A DNA stretch of 64,000 nucleotides, taken from positions 30,544 to 94,543 of IMG/VR virus record IMGVR_UViG_3300050821_003463. One strand, 5' to 3'. The position numbers and the translations under genes were made by a program. The stretch comes from a virus. Below, piece by piece: positions 6,689 to 15,501 of the stretch (positions are counted from its first letter, which is position 1; every line of letters begins with the position of its first letter). The notes under the pieces were generated by a model. That model did no database searches, was not told the origin of the DNA, and saw nothing but the letters and a program-made list of their open reading frames with translations.

Positions 6689-8349
6689 GCTTTCCTCGCT
6701 AGCCTTTCGCTTATGACTTTGCTCGCTTGTCCGCTGGTCATCAGATCAAACGCAAATGCCTTGTGCGGGAATAACCGCTTGAGCATCGCCTTCTGTCCAC
6801 CGGTGACCGGCTTGCCGTGCCAAGTCGCCTCGCGCAGTATCTTCGTGAGCGTCATCTTCGTTACGCGCTTGCGGACCTGCTCATCGCTCACCTTGAAGAT
6901 TTCTTCTATGCTCGGGCGAGTGCCGTGGAACTCATCCTCGTTGATGCGCCCGACCAACTCCCACTTACCGAGTGCGTTTTCGAAGACGCGCACAAAGCCA
7001 GCGCGCGAGTCTTCCTTCGGGATAAGCATCTTGTAGCCGCCGTCAACAGCGCGGAACCACATCAACTCGCTATTTGATTCTACCTCAGCCGGGAAGCGTA
7101 CCTGGAACAAGTCAACCTGCTCAATAAGCCACTTCGCTTTATCGAGCGATTCTAGTTTAGAGAAGTCAACGCTCGGATGTTCTTCCTTCAGCGCTTCCAA
7201 CTCTTCGACGGCTTCCAGAAGACCGCGCCCCTGGAGATCGAGCGACGCCTGCATGCCCATCAGCGTTGGTAGCGTGAGCAGACTATGCTTGCTCGTGCCG
7301 TCAACGACGTCTATGACGATCAAGTCCTGCTTGCCCGCGAATAGTCGCGTGCCGCGTCCTACCATCTGGGTAAATAGGACACCAGACGTGGTAGGACGAG
7401 CAAGTACCACGCACGCAATACCCGGATCATCGTATCCTTCAGTGAGCACATTGCAATTAGTAAGAACGTTAAGACTACCCGTACGGAAAGCATCGAGTTT
7501 CTCCTGTCTGAGAGGATCATCGCCCCACACCGCTTCGGCGGCAATACCGCGATCCTTAAACGCCTGCGCCTGATCCTTCGCGTGCTGGATGTCCACCGTG
7601 AAGACCAGCGTCCGCCGATCTTCGCCTAGCTTCTTCCAGACGTCTACGATCTGTCGGTTGCGCTTCTCCTGGTTAACAGCAGCGGAGAGTTCGCTCTTGA
7701 CGAAGTCCCCATCGCTCTTGCTGACTTCGTCTAGCTTCGTGTCTGTGACGGTGCGAAACCCACGGACGGGCACGAGCCACTGCTCTTTGATCGCCTGTCG
7801 GATGCTGTAGACGTATGCGACCTTCTCGAAGAGATCACTGAGTGGTGTCCCGTCGGGTCTGTTGGGAGTAGCGGTAACACCCAGTAGCAACTTGCGAGTA
7901 TCATCGCGAAGAGAGCCAGCAGCATCAAGGATGCGACGGTAGCCGTCAGTAACGCCATGATGAGCTTCATCGATAACGATCTTGTCGATCTTGTCCCAGT
8001 TGAATTTGTCAACACGTTTAGTATCCTTCCGACCGAGAGTCTGTACGCTGGTGCTGACGACGTCATCAAAAAGAGGGTCGCACTGCGTTCCCGCCATCTC
8101 AATCCCGACGCTGAGCGCAGGGTTGACCGCTTGCATCTTATCCGCGTTCTGTTTGACCAACTCTTCAGTATGCGCGATCACGAGCATCTGCCCGGGTAGG
8201 CGCGACTTCATAGCATCGTACAGCTTCGAGAACACGATAGTCTTGCCCGTGCCGGTCGCCATCACATGCATCATGCGACGTATGCCCTTATCGTACTCAG
8301 AGAGCGTCGCAGCGATAGCTTCAGTTTGATACGGTCGATCTTGCATCAT
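6685..8349 (-). CDS. superfamily 2 DEAH helicase
   Basis: The 554-residue enzyme has Walker A MATGTGKT at residues 30-37, VIDEAHHG with the DEAH box at 127-130, motif III region LLGVTATPNR near 155, and motif VI QMVGRGTRL near residue 340. The arrangement matches the ResIII/Type III restriction helicase branch of SF2, and residues 420-554 form an accessory region. It probably unwinds or translocates on DNA during replication or repair. A GGAGA site lies ahead of the double ATG. Confidence 0.92.
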   Translation of the reverse strand: MMQDRPYQTEAIAATLSEYDKGIRRMMHVMATGTGKTIVFSKLYDAMKSRLPGQMLVIAHTEELVKQNADKMQAVNPALSVGIEMAGTQCDPLFDDVVSTSVQTLGRKDTKRVDKFNWDKIDKIVIDEAHHGVTDGYRRILDAAGSLRDDTRKLLLGVTATPNRPDGTPLSDLFEKVAYVYSIRQAIKEQWLVPVRGFRTVTDTKLDEVSKSDGDFVKSELSAAVNQEKRNRQIVDVWKKLGEDRRTLVFTVDIQHAKDQAQAFKDRGIAAEAVWGDDPLRQEKLDAFRTGSLNVLTNCNVLTEGYDDPGIACVVLARPTTSGVLFTQMVGRGTRLFAGKQDLIVIDVVDGTSKHSLLTLPTLMGMQASLDLQGRGLLEAVEELEALKEEHPSVDFSKLESLDKAKWLIEQVDLFQVRFPAEVESNSELMWFRAVDGGYKMLIPKEDSRAGFVRVFENALGKWELVGRINEDEFHGTRPSIEEIFKVSDEQVRKRVTKMTLTKILREATWHGKPVTGGQKAMLKRLFPHKAFAFDLMTSGQASKVISERLARKA

Positions 8350-8503
8350 TCGTCTCCTCGTACACCCACCACATCAGAACGGAATCTACACATTGCTCCA
8401 GATAAACGCGCCCTGCAGGAGTAGTCTTAAAGCGCATGGGAAAGTCTACGAGGGGGTCGTCATCAATTGCCGCCGACCAACGAAACTTCTGGATGCGAAG
8501 CAT
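8321..8503 (-). CDS. hypothetical protein, 60 aa
   Basis: This small acidic and aromatic protein is squeezed between two genes, and its 3' end contains the ribosome site of the helicase. Its start directly follows the stop of the upstream gene. It is not recognised. Confidence 0.55.
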   Translation of the reverse strand: MLRIQKFRWSAAIDDDPLVDFPMRFKTTPAGRVYLEQCVDSVLMWWVYEETNDARSTVSN

Positions 8504-8881
8504 TTACGCTTTCTCAAAGAACAGCGTTGGCTCACGATCACCGTCCTGTAACCGAATGATGGAGTGCCCTTCGCGCCGCCGATCACTGCCAAGGATAGCC
8601 TGCAGCGCGATGCGCTCCAAGGGAGTGATTTTGTTGTAGAGAATTACGACGATATGTTTCCCTTCAGGCTTCGAGCGAGAGGGCGTTGTAAAGACGTTCT
8701 GGATGCCTGCGAACCGGTCTACGATGTCGTAGTTTCGCACGAACTGGTCAAACTCCAGGCTGTTGTCGATGTCAATAAACAATTCGTTGTCGGCTGGGGT
8801 CCTGACGGTGAGCCCTTCCTTCGTCGCCCACTCGCGCGCTTCTGCTGAGGTGTTGCCGCCCGCTGTGATAAATTCGCTCAT
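8504..8881 (-). CDS. hypothetical protein with RIALQAILGSDRRRE-type motif, 125 aa
   Basis: The ATG at 8881 is chosen because GGAGG lies 10 bases ahead of it; ATG 8890 touches the site. The protein has an acidic strand FIDIDNS near residue 34 and a conserved-looking ERIALQAILGSDRRREGHS segment near 90-108, ending in LFFEKA. Proteins with this signature recur beside phage replication genes without a known function. The DIDN strand hints at a nucleotidyltransferase or primase-like fold, which is speculative. Confidence 0.6.
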   Translation of the reverse strand: MSEFITAGGNTSAEAREWATKEGLTVRTPADNELFIDIDNSLEFDQFVRNYDIVDRFAGIQNVFTTPSRSKPEGKHIVVILYNKITPLERIALQAILGSDRRREGHSIIRLQDGDREPTLFFEKA

Positions 8882-9147
8882 GGTTTCCATCCCTCCAGGT
8901 GCCAGAATTTTACTTCCAGATCGCGAGCCGTGGTCCGGAGAACCTCGATTCGCAACTTCCCGCCGTGAACTCCATCGATATGACAGTGCCTGCAAAGCGT
9001 CAGGAGATTTGACATCTCATCAGAGCCGCCCGCGCTCCGGTAGATCACATGGTGCGGATCGAGCGTCTGTCGGTTCCCGCAGTGTCGGCACTTCCAGCTA
9101 TCCCGCTGATACACCGCGTTGCTGATCGCTCTTGGCAGGCTCGGCAT
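8878..9147 (-). CDS. HNH endonuclease, 89 aa
   Basis: The ATG at 9147 follows GGGAG by four bases. The protein is a classic short HNH nuclease: CRHCG near residues 19-23, DPHHVIYRSAGGSDEMSN near 29-46 and LCRHCH near 50-55. Zinc-bound cysteines hold the beta-beta-alpha metal finger with catalytic His. In phages, stand-alone HNH proteins act as homing enzymes or as packaging partners. Here it lies among replication genes, away from the terminase. Confidence 0.85.
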   Translation of the reverse strand: MPSLPRAISNAVYQRDSWKCRHCGNRQTLDPHHVIYRSAGGSDEMSNLLTLCRHCHIDGVHGGKLRIEVLRTTARDLEVKFWHLEGWKP

Positions 9148-10150
9148 AATACTCCCATATCCCGTTTGCGTAGTCAACGATAATCGTATCGCTCGGCAAG
9201 ACTTGCCCAGTCGCAACGAGTCTGCCCAGGGGTGTTGCGACGTGCTGGTCAATCGTCCGTTTCAGGTTACGGGCGTTATATCTCCGGTCGTACCCTTCCT
9301 TCAAGATTTGCCGCAAGCCCGAAGGGGAGACTTGAAACTCAAACTGTACGGGTGAGTGCGATGCGATCCGGTCCCACAGTTTCTCCAGCTCCAGGCTAAG
9401 GATCGAGTCGAGGTCGCTCGGCGTCAAAGTCTTGAACATGATGACCTTGTCGAGCCGGTTCAAGAACTCAGGCTTGAACTTGCTGCGTGCCGCAGCCATA
9501 GCGATCTCTTTCATCTGTGATTCGCTACGTTCCTTGGTGCTGCCAGTAAAACCAATTGCACTTTCATCGGCTAACTCAGCGGAGCCGACGTTGCTGGTCA
9601 TGATGATGACGGTAGAGGTCAAGTCGACGACCTCGTTCGCGCCCGTAGTCAGGGTACCCTTATCGAGAATGCCCAGCAAGAGATTCCACAGAGAGTCGCT
9701 CGCCTTCTCGATCTCATCGAACATGATAATCGTGAAGGGCATTAGCTCGCTGTGGGCAGTCCCTGAGCGTGCCGCGAGGACGCTTGCGTTCGTGAAGAAC
9801 GGGTGCGTCTCACGGTGTCCCAGGTAGCCTGGGGGAGAGCCGACCAACTTTGCGATCTCGTGGCTGTGTTGGAACTCCGCACAGTCCACCTTCAACATCT
9901 TCTTCGGGTCGCCAAATAGACCTTCAGCAAAAGCTTCCCCGACACCGGTCTTGCCGACTCCGGTAGGTCCGAGAAACAGCAGACTCGCTATCGGCTTCGT
10001 CCGGTCGTAAAATCCGCTCTGGAACTTCTCCAGAACGGAGGAGAGGGCTGTGGTCGCTTCAGTCTGTCCCACTATACGGAGAGAGAACCGCGACGCGAGT
10101 GCCTGTGCCTTGTAGCTCTGTCGATTCAGGTCTAGCTGTCGAACTGTCAT
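9098..10150 (-). CDS. single-ring ClpB/ClpA-like AAA+ unfoldase, 350 aa
   Basis: The ATG at 10150 follows a GAGGTG site; the longer frame starts with shadow sequence. The protein holds one AAA+ module: GPTGVGKT near residues 61-68, the pore-loop region GSPPGYLGH near 107-115, Walker B IIMFDEIEKA near 141-150, sensor-1 TSNVGS near 183, the arginine-finger region FKPEFLNRLDKVI near 220-232, and a C-terminal D2-small domain with RYNARNLKR. Only the second ClpB/ClpA ATPase module is present, with no N-domain or first ring. It may remodel replication or host complexes. Confidence 0.85.
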   Translation of the reverse strand: MTVRQLDLNRQSYKAQALASRFSLRIVGQTEATTALSSVLEKFQSGFYDRTKPIASLLFLGPTGVGKTGVGEAFAEGLFGDPKKMLKVDCAEFQHSHEIAKLVGSPPGYLGHRETHPFFTNASVLAARSGTAHSELMPFTIIMFDEIEKASDSLWNLLLGILDKGTLTTGANEVVDLTSTVIIMTSNVGSAELADESAIGFTGSTKERSESQMKEIAMAAARSKFKPEFLNRLDKVIMFKTLTPSDLDSILSLELEKLWDRIASHSPVQFEFQVSPSGLRQILKEGYDRRYNARNLKRTIDQHVATPLGRLVATGQVLPSDTIIVDYANGIWEYYAEPAKSDQQRGVSAG

Positions 10151-10160
10151 GCAACGCACC

Positions 10161-10916
10161 TCACTGGTCTTGAAGTTTTTGTTCGAGTTCTGCGATCTGT
10201 TGGTTGATGTCTTCAATCGGGTCGTCGTCGACGTCCGAAAGGTCAGGAGCGCCCATCTCTGCGGGTTCCGTGGGGTTGAAGTTCTCATCCGCCAGGAAGT
10301 TCGCACAGATCATCTCCAGCGCTGCGCCGTCGCTCGGATCGACGAAGTTTCCGTCATCATCCTTCGTCTGGGACTCAGGCATGTGCTTCTTCGCCAGAGC
10401 CAGAGCGGGCTTAACGCAGTTCTCACGCGCGAGTTTCTTCAGGTGGATGTTGAGCCACACCATTGATTCGTCTTCAGTAAGCCCAAGGATCGTTTCGACC
10501 TCAAACGTTACCTCTTCCAGGGACATACCGCTAGCTTTCTCGGTGAGTTCCTTGATGATGAGCGGCATTGGAACGCCTTTAAACTCACCCTCTAAATTCA
10601 GCCGAGAGATCACACGCAGCTTGCCCATCCCAACGGGCTCATACACATCGCGCCCCAGACCGACGCCCTTCATAAGTTCGATGACCTTGACGTAGTAGTA
10701 GGCACGGCTGTACTTAATGCTCAAACTCTTTGCGAACTTTGAGAAAGACTCGAAGTCAGGTGAGTAGTAGTGATTCGACTTCGCCTCGTGCAGCAAGTCA
10801 GCGATGTCAAATTCACTGCTGTTAAGACCTTTGATCAGCTTGTTGATATCCCTGCGCACCTTCGCGGCGCGCCCAGCTTCGATCTCTCCAACTACAGCAG
10901 GAATGTTTGGTTCCAT
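10161..10916 (-). CDS. hypothetical helical protein, possible DNA-binding, 251 aa
   Basis: The N-terminal half is helix-rich, with SFSKFAKSLSIKYSRAYYYV near residues 57-76 looking like a helix-turn-helix. The C-terminal 45 residues are strongly acidic (DVDDDPIED) and end in a Gln/Glu coiled coil. It sits next to the AAA+ gene and may be its partner, but that is positional inference. Confidence 0.65.
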   Translation of the reverse strand: MEPNIPAVVGEIEAGRAAKVRRDINKLIKGLNSSEFDIADLLHEAKSNHYYSPDFESFSKFAKSLSIKYSRAYYYVKVIELMKGVGLGRDVYEPVGMGKLRVISRLNLEGEFKGVPMPLIIKELTEKASGMSLEEVTFEVETILGLTEDESMVWLNIHLKKLARENCVKPALALAKKHMPESQTKDDDGNFVDPSDGAALEMICANFLADENFNPTEPAEMGAPDLSDVDDDPIEDINQQIAELEQKLQDQ

Positions 10917-10952
10917 TTACTTCCTCCCAAAGATGCGATTCAGATGACTCTC

Positions 10953-11087
10953 CTATTTCTTTGCTGGTTTTAGTCCGACATTCTCCATGCTGCATTCGAG
11001 AAACAAGTCAATGATCTTGACGTATGCAGCCGTAACATCACCCAACGCTTTGCGTAGCCGTCGATTTTCCTTAGCTAGGTCTTTCAT
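10953..11087 (-). CDS. small helical protein, 44 aa
   Basis: A short amphipathic protein with a Lys/Arg-rich N-terminal helix, started at ATG 11087 behind an AAGGGTG site. The longer open frame upstream is the shadow of the membrane peptide gene. Function is unknown. Confidence 0.55.
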   Translation of the reverse strand: MKDLAKENRRLRKALGDVTAAYVKIIDLFLECSMENVGLKPAKK

Positions 11088-11089
11088 TT

Positions 11090-11236
11090 TCACCCTTTCA
11101 GATGCACTATCATGAATGCGATGACGTTGATGATCGAGAACAAGAACACGCCAGCGGCAACGCTGTGCAACGCGAACCCCAGAGAGATCGACGCAGCAAG
11201 CAGCCACGCCAGAGCCGATACCTGTGTGTTCGACAT
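11090..11236 (-). CDS. small membrane protein with two hydrophobic segments, 48 aa
   Basis: Residues 6-24 and 26-43 are both strongly hydrophobic, consistent with two membrane passes. Its ATG overlaps the stop of the GroES-like gene as TAATG, so translation is coupled. It is not recognised and not part of the lysis group. Confidence 0.6.
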   Translation of the reverse strand: MSNTQVSALAWLLAASISLGFALHSVAAGVFLFSIINVIAFMIVHLKG

Positions 11237-11721
11237 TACGCCCGCCCAACGTAGCTAACGAACCGGCTGGGGTCTGATAGCGGGTCATCTGCAGGACGTT
11301 CGTTCTCGACCGTGCCCTTGATATCTTCTTCGATAATGAGAAGAAGGATTTCACCGTTCAGCTTGAACTCGGTCCCGCTGTACTTTCCAAATACTACACG
11401 GTCGCCCGGGTTCACGTCAACAACTTTCGGTCCAATGGCGATCACGGTTCCTTCGGCGGGCTTCTCTTTCTCCATGTTCTCGGTGATCACGATGTTGGAC
11501 AACTCTTCAAGGGTGACGCGACGCACGAGGATTGTCGTTCCACGCGGACGGAAGGTTTGTTTAACGACGGGGGCGTGCTCAACGACGATGTCCGTCTCGT
11601 CGCGGGTCCCTTCGGGTGCGACGTTGCGGAAGATATCAGTATTTGCGTCGGGCACTTCGGTACCGCCCACTGCGAACTTAGCGCTGCGCGCGCCTGCTGC
11701 GAGATAATCTTTACGTGACAT
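11236..11721 (-). CDS. GroES-like co-chaperonin, 161 aa
   Basis: Residues 60-140 match the GroES fold: PRGTTILVRRVTLEE opens the beta-barrel, then EGTVIAIGP, VNPGDRVVFGKYSGTEFKLNG and EILLLIIEEDIKG, the standard GroES order. The mobile-loop region between them carries the hydrophobic SNIVITE. The protein is longer than cellular GroES (about 97 residues) because of an N-terminal extension of about 55 residues. No GroEL is in the window, so it probably works with the host chaperonin, as T4 gp31 does for capsid folding. Confidence 0.9.
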   Translation of the reverse strand: MSRKDYLAAGARSAKFAVGGTEVPDANTDIFRNVAPEGTRDETDIVVEHAPVVKQTFRPRGTTILVRRVTLEELSNIVITENMEKEKPAEGTVIAIGPKVVDVNPGDRVVFGKYSGTEFKLNGEILLLIIEEDIKGTVENERPADDPLSDPSRFVSYVGRA

Positions 11722-11730
11722 GATCCCTCC

Positions 11731-11913
11731 CTAAATTCCTAACCAGTCTTTTCGAAACTCAATCCCGGCTCGATTCGCCACCTCTACGATGCGGTCCCCC
11801 AGCTTCGGATCGATGCACGTCTCGGATGACATGCCCAGGGGCTCTTGACCAGAAGCAGCCAAGAAGTGCTCCATGAACACTCGCCCGTAATACGCCTTTG
11901 CGGAATCAAACAT
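11731..11913 (-). CDS. hypothetical protein, 60 aa
   Basis: This small mixed-composition protein lies 9 bases upstream of the GroES-like gene with a GGAGGG site before its own start. It is not recognised. Confidence 0.6.
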   Translation of the reverse strand: MFDSAKAYYGRVFMEHFLAASGQEPLGMSSETCIDPKLGDRIVEVANRAGIEFRKDWLGI

Positions 11914-11921
11914 GCGCCCTC

Positions 11922-12245
11922 CTAAAAAATGAGATTCTGCGGGATGTCGGCTGGTTCGTCCACGAAGATGAAGTCGAGCCGCCCACCGTTATCCGCACCA
12001 AACGTGTTGATCTGGATATTCTTACCCAGGCGCTTCGCAGTGCCGACGATAGCCAACAGTTCGGGCGCTGAGATGGTGCTCGGTTTCAACTTGCCGTCGA
12101 CCTTCTCATACCCAACGACTGAGAAAAACGACTGGGTTGCGGGGTTGCGCAGGGTGCGAATATACTGCAGCGCTGCGGTCTTATACGCCTCGAACTTCTG
12201 CTTCGCGCTGATGCGCGTGACTGTCTCTTTGACTTGCTTCGCCAT
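11922..12245 (-). CDS. hypothetical protein, 107 aa
   Basis: The protein has a basic helical N-terminus and a beta-rich C-terminal half ending in an FVDEPADIPQNLIF stretch. An AGGAGG site precedes the ATG. It lies in the RNA-ligase operon and is not recognised. Confidence 0.6.
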   Translation of the reverse strand: MAKQVKETVTRISAKQKFEAYKTAALQYIRTLRNPATQSFFSVVGYEKVDGKLKPSTISAPELLAIVGTAKRLGKNIQINTFGADNGGRLDFIFVDEPADIPQNLIF

Positions 12246-12254
12246 GACTTCCTC

Positions 12255-13421
12255 CTATGTGTGCGCGTCGACCATCGGGTTCTTTCCCGAGGTCATCTGC
12301 TTGACCATCTTCCAGATGATAGCACGTTCGTCCTTGCCGTCCAACCTCGCGAACAGAATACCTGAATACTTTACAAACTCTGGTCGCTTTATGATCAGCG
12401 CCCAGTCCTTGCGAACCGGAATGTTGCCCGATTCTTTCCACTGCTGATTGAGCACTCCTTGGATTACGCTGTAAGAGGCAGCGGCTCCGTGCTCGATCTC
12501 TTTGTACTCGGCGGTCAGCGCACGCATCCACTTCTGTACGAATGCGCTGAACCACGGAGTGCTTTGCTTGAGATATTCGTCCAACTCTGATGACTGATTG
12601 GTCGCCAGAACTTCCCAGATTCGTTTGGGTGACACGCCTGTGACCATGCGGTGCAGTCTCAGGTATTCGATGAACTTCAGTTTCAAGCGGAAGGGCGGTT
12701 TGCCCTTCTGATACCATGTGGTGACATATCCCTCTTCGTCGAGCCCGCAGTAGATCATCGTCTCGTCGTGAACTGTCTTCAGAGTGGCGTTCTTCAGCTT
12801 TGGAGTCGCCAGCCCCCGCGAGTCTGCGAACGCGATCAGAGCCCCCGGTGAATACTCTTCGCCCGTCTCGTTATTGATCAGAGCTAGCAGGACCAGTTCC
12901 TTGCGCTCTTTGTAGTCTACGACGATACGTAGGTCGGGGTGTAGCCCTTCGAACACTGCAGTATAGCCAGGGAGCACTCCCAGAGATTCACCAAAACTCT
13001 TACGCAGCCATGCGGTCGCCCACTTCGCGTGAACGGAGTGAAACGAACCCTTGGACGCGAGGTAGTCAACTCCGTCCCAGGTGTATAACGTACACATGAA
13101 CCCATCCATCTTCTCCCACACAACGGGAGCCTGGAACGCCTCAGTACCGAGAACCCCCAGAACGTCTGTCGCCATCGGGTTCCCGTAGTTGTGGAACTTC
13201 TCGAACGGGCGCGAGACGATGTCGCCGGTCAACCAGTTAATAACAATGCCACGGCACTTGCTCGTGACCCCGTCCCACCTCTGCTCTTGCACAGTCTTGC
13301 GCGAGTAGGCGAAGATCGAAAGCGGGAACTCGCTATGGTTCTGCTGCGATACGTACCCCGTCTCGATATACTTCTCGCTGAACTCTGCGGGAGACATGCC
13401 GATATAGGTGAAGAAGTTCAT
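12255..13421 (-). CDS. T4 Rnl1-type RNA ligase
   Basis: The 388-residue protein carries the nucleotidyltransferase signatures of ATP-dependent RNA ligases of the RnlA class: CRGIVINWLTGDIVSRPFEKFHNYGN ahead of the active site (given here as landmarks from about residue 57), the KxDG motif in WEKMDGFM near residue 104 whose Lys is expected to be adenylated, the motif III-like FEGLH near 157, and a later KLKFIEYLRL basic segment. Such enzymes seal cleaved tRNA anticodon loops and so defeat host tRNA-cleaving defences. A separate RNA-repair nucleotidyltransferase is encoded 2.6 kb upstream in the same direction. Confidence 0.88.
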   Translation of the reverse strand: MNFFTYIGMSPAEFSEKYIETGYVSQQNHSEFPLSIFAYSRKTVQEQRWDGVTSKCRGIVINWLTGDIVSRPFEKFHNYGNPMATDVLGVLGTEAFQAPVVWEKMDGFMCTLYTWDGVDYLASKGSFHSVHAKWATAWLRKSFGESLGVLPGYTAVFEGLHPDLRIVVDYKERKELVLLALINNETGEEYSPGALIAFADSRGLATPKLKNATLKTVHDETMIYCGLDEEGYVTTWYQKGKPPFRLKLKFIEYLRLHRMVTGVSPKRIWEVLATNQSSELDEYLKQSTPWFSAFVQKWMRALTAEYKEIEHGAAASYSVIQGVLNQQWKESGNIPVRKDWALIIKRPEFVKYSGILFARLDGKDERAIIWKMVKQMTSGKNPMVDAHT

Positions 13422-13624
13422 TTTCCATCCGTGAGCAGCACTGGCGTAGGCTGGGACTCGATGTGCGCGAGTACGTTAGCCGCCAGCAGAAAGTTGATCT
13501 TGTTCGCAGCCGCATGCTCCATCGCGTTGCCGGGGCGGTTGCGCCGACTGAGTCCTTGCTGTGGGTAAGTCTTGCCACCAAGCCACGAAAGCCTGGGGAC
13601 GTCGTGCCCAAATGGTTGCGCCAT
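13418..13624 (-). CDS. hypothetical protein, 68 aa
   Basis: The frame ends with ATGA overlap on the RNA-ligase start and begins behind a GAGGAG site just downstream of a strong promoter. It contains a small helical segment near residues 38-55. No family is recognised. Confidence 0.6.
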   Translation of the reverse strand: MAQPFGHDVPRLSWLGGKTYPQQGLSRRNRPGNAMEHAAANKINFLLAANVLAHIESQPTPVLLTDGK

Positions 13625-13644
13625 GTGTGATCTCCTCTATGTAC

Positions 13645-13674
13645 AGAATAGACGATTCAGTTGATGCTTGTCAA
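13645..13674 (-). promoter_or_regulatory. sigma70-type promoter TTGACA-18-TATTCT
   Basis: On the minus strand a perfect -35 TTGACA (13669-13674) and a -10 TATTCT (13645-13650) are 18 bases apart. The same -35, -10 and spacing recur at 47976-48005. It would transcribe the 68-residue gene and the RNA ligase. Confidence 0.75.
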
Positions 13675-14744
13675 GGTTTTTCCGGATGAACCTCGAAATA
13701 TTTTTTCAGGCACGACAGACAGCCCGTGCCCGTGGGTCCGCACTTCGGAACCCTTATCCCCTTGTACTTTTTCGAGCCCTCACACGCTAGCGCCAAGCGC
13801 TCGGCGCGCGCCGCCTCTGCCGCTGCCTTGCGCACCTCCCGCCGCGCGTCCCGTATGACCCCGATGCGCCCGTCTATCGCCTTGAGCGACCGTGTCAACG
13901 CTAGCGCCTGCAGAAAGGCGTCGAAGTCCTGGGTGAACGCCTCGCGCCCCTCCGCGTGCCAGGGGTCGAAGTCGCCCGTCTCTTTGTCCAGTCGGAGGAC
14001 CCAGCGATCCTCAACCTGCTCGCCCGTCTCGCACTCGTACGCTGCCTGATACGCAGCCACCTGCATGAGATAAGTCACGTACAGGTAGTTGCTCGTCTTC
14101 CAGTCGGAGATGGTCAGCCGATCCTTAAACTCACTGGGACAGCAGAGTCGATCACTGCATGAGTCGACGATACATAGACCGTCCATCGTGCCCGCATAAA
14201 GGTGCTCCCGGTGAAAGACCTTCCGCTCGGTACTGCGCCACCGGACGTTGTGCGCGACCATCCACTCCACGGCTCCAATACAGCAGGAAGCGGCGCGCTC
14301 GTCCGTAGGTAGCTTCGCAAGTACTTCCAGTTCTCGATTGCGATTGTCCGAGAGGTTGCTCTTGATGAGTTCTTCGATCCACGAGTGCGCGTCATGCCCC
14401 GTCTCCCCCGCAGATTCGAGTTCCTCCCGATCTGCCTTCTTTGCCTCTGCGATGATTGCGTCTAGCTCAGCCTCGAACACCTGGATGCAGTCATCCGGTC
14501 CCAGGTGCCCCTCGACCAGCAGACGGCGCAACTTCTCCATTGCCTTTCGAACTGCCCACGGCATCAGCGCTGCTGACTTGTCGATGATCTTGACAACGCC
14601 AGTGACGCCCGCGAGTTCCTGAAGCTTGCCTTCGACTTCGCGCACCCACAGCCACTTGCTCGGACTAAAGCGCAGCCGTTCCGTGTCGCCGTAGAAGAAG
14701 TGAATCGCGCTTAGGTCATTGTACTTCTTGATGATCAGACTCAC
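13671..14744 (-). CDS. PD-(D/E)XK nuclease, RecB/Cas4-like, 357 aa
   Basis: The central domain reads AGTMDGL near residue 189, then LTISDWKTSNYLYVTYLMQVAAYQ near 214-237, the GxxD…DxK motif pair and following helix of RecB-family PD-(D/E)XK nucleases (Asp of TMDG, Asp and Lys of SDWKTS). A conserved Gln-Tyr pair lies in the helix. The C-terminus has a CGPTGTGCLSCLKKYF cluster that, with an earlier cysteine near residue 160, could hold the Fe-S cluster seen in AddB/Cas4 relatives. It likely processes DNA ends together with RecA. Confidence 0.82.
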   Translation of the reverse strand: MSLIIKKYNDLSAIHFFYGDTERLRFSPSKWLWVREVEGKLQELAGVTGVVKIIDKSAALMPWAVRKAMEKLRRLLVEGHLGPDDCIQVFEAELDAIIAEAKKADREELESAGETGHDAHSWIEELIKSNLSDNRNRELEVLAKLPTDERAASCCIGAVEWMVAHNVRWRSTERKVFHREHLYAGTMDGLCIVDSCSDRLCCPSEFKDRLTISDWKTSNYLYVTYLMQVAAYQAAYECETGEQVEDRWVLRLDKETGDFDPWHAEGREAFTQDFDAFLQALALTRSLKAIDGRIGVIRDARREVRKAAAEAARAERLALACEGSKKYKGIRVPKCGPTGTGCLSCLKKYFEVHPEKP

Positions 14745-15019
14745 GCGATCCTCCGGATGTTTCGTGCTGCGACCCAGAGCCTGCCTGTCAGAGCGTGGAG
14801 GATTCGCACCTCGCCGTATCTAGGCTCGTCCGCTGCTGGCAGCGTTTCAATCTTGCCGTACCGCCAGCCGTCGTGAAAGTACTGAACGGCTTCCCCCTCA
14901 GTGAGCAGGTCCGCTGCCGCCTCATTCTGCTTCTGGTACCCGTCGATGATATCTCGCCCGACCACCGCGTCAGTCTGTGCTACAGGTTCCGCCTTCGTGC
15001 GCCGAGTCATTCGACCCAT
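14741..15019 (-). CDS. hypothetical protein, 92 aa
   Basis: A basic N-terminus is followed by a small beta-rich domain (YFHDGWRYGKIE…GEVRIL) resembling SH3/Tudor-like barrels. Its stop overlaps the nuclease start as ATGA. It is not recognised. Confidence 0.6.
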   Translation of the reverse strand: MGRMTRRTKAEPVAQTDAVVGRDIIDGYQKQNEAAADLLTEGEAVQYFHDGWRYGKIETLPAADEPRYGEVRILHALTGRLWVAARNIRRIA

Positions 15020-15022
15020 GAT

Positions 15023-15235
15023 TCACCTGATCTCTCTATACGTCGGTTTTGCGATTGCCTTGTGACACGCTATGCGCCCTTCATTCTCGTAGCAGAGCCA
15101 CCCATCAGCGAAGGCACCGATGACTACGACGTGATCCCTCACAATGAGCGTCATGCCCTGGTCACCTTTGACGTGCGTGTGGACGTGAAACGCTAACAGC
15201 ATATTCAAAACTGCGAGCGCTGCTCTGCATGTCAT
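15023..15235 (-). CDS. hypothetical protein, 70 aa
   Basis: The N-terminal 16 residues are hydrophobic and could form a short signal or membrane anchor. The rest is beta-like with two cysteines. It is tightly packed between neighbours. Function is unknown. Confidence 0.5.
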   Translation of the reverse strand: MTCRAALAVLNMLLAFHVHTHVKGDQGMTLIVRDHVVVIGAFADGWLCYENEGRIACHKAIAKPTYREIR

Positions 15236-15246
15236 CTGTTTTTCCC

Positions 15247-15501
15247 CTAGTTGGTGAACTCGATGTTGCGCTGGATATCAGCGAAGATGCGCGCCCGGGC
15301 AGAGGCTTCGTCCACGGTGATGTAGAAGACGCCGCGCAGACCGTTAGACTCTTCGCGCGTGGCGATATCATCACTGTGAACGTGGTCGAGTAGAGATTTC
15401 ACGGGCGGGCTAACTCGCGGAACGTACACGAACGGCTCCGTCACCGGCATGCGAAATCCTGTATCTTCCGCAGGTGTGTTGTCTTGCGCGAGGAGTCTCA
15501 T
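15247..15501 (-). CDS. hypothetical protein, 84 aa
   Basis: A proline-rich N-terminal half leads to a beta/alpha C-terminal half. It overlaps the upstream gene by ATGA. It is not recognised. Confidence 0.6.
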   Translation of the reverse strand: MRLLAQDNTPAEDTGFRMPVTEPFVYVPRVSPPVKSLLDHVHSDDIATREESNGLRGVFYITVDEASARARIFADIQRNIEFTN

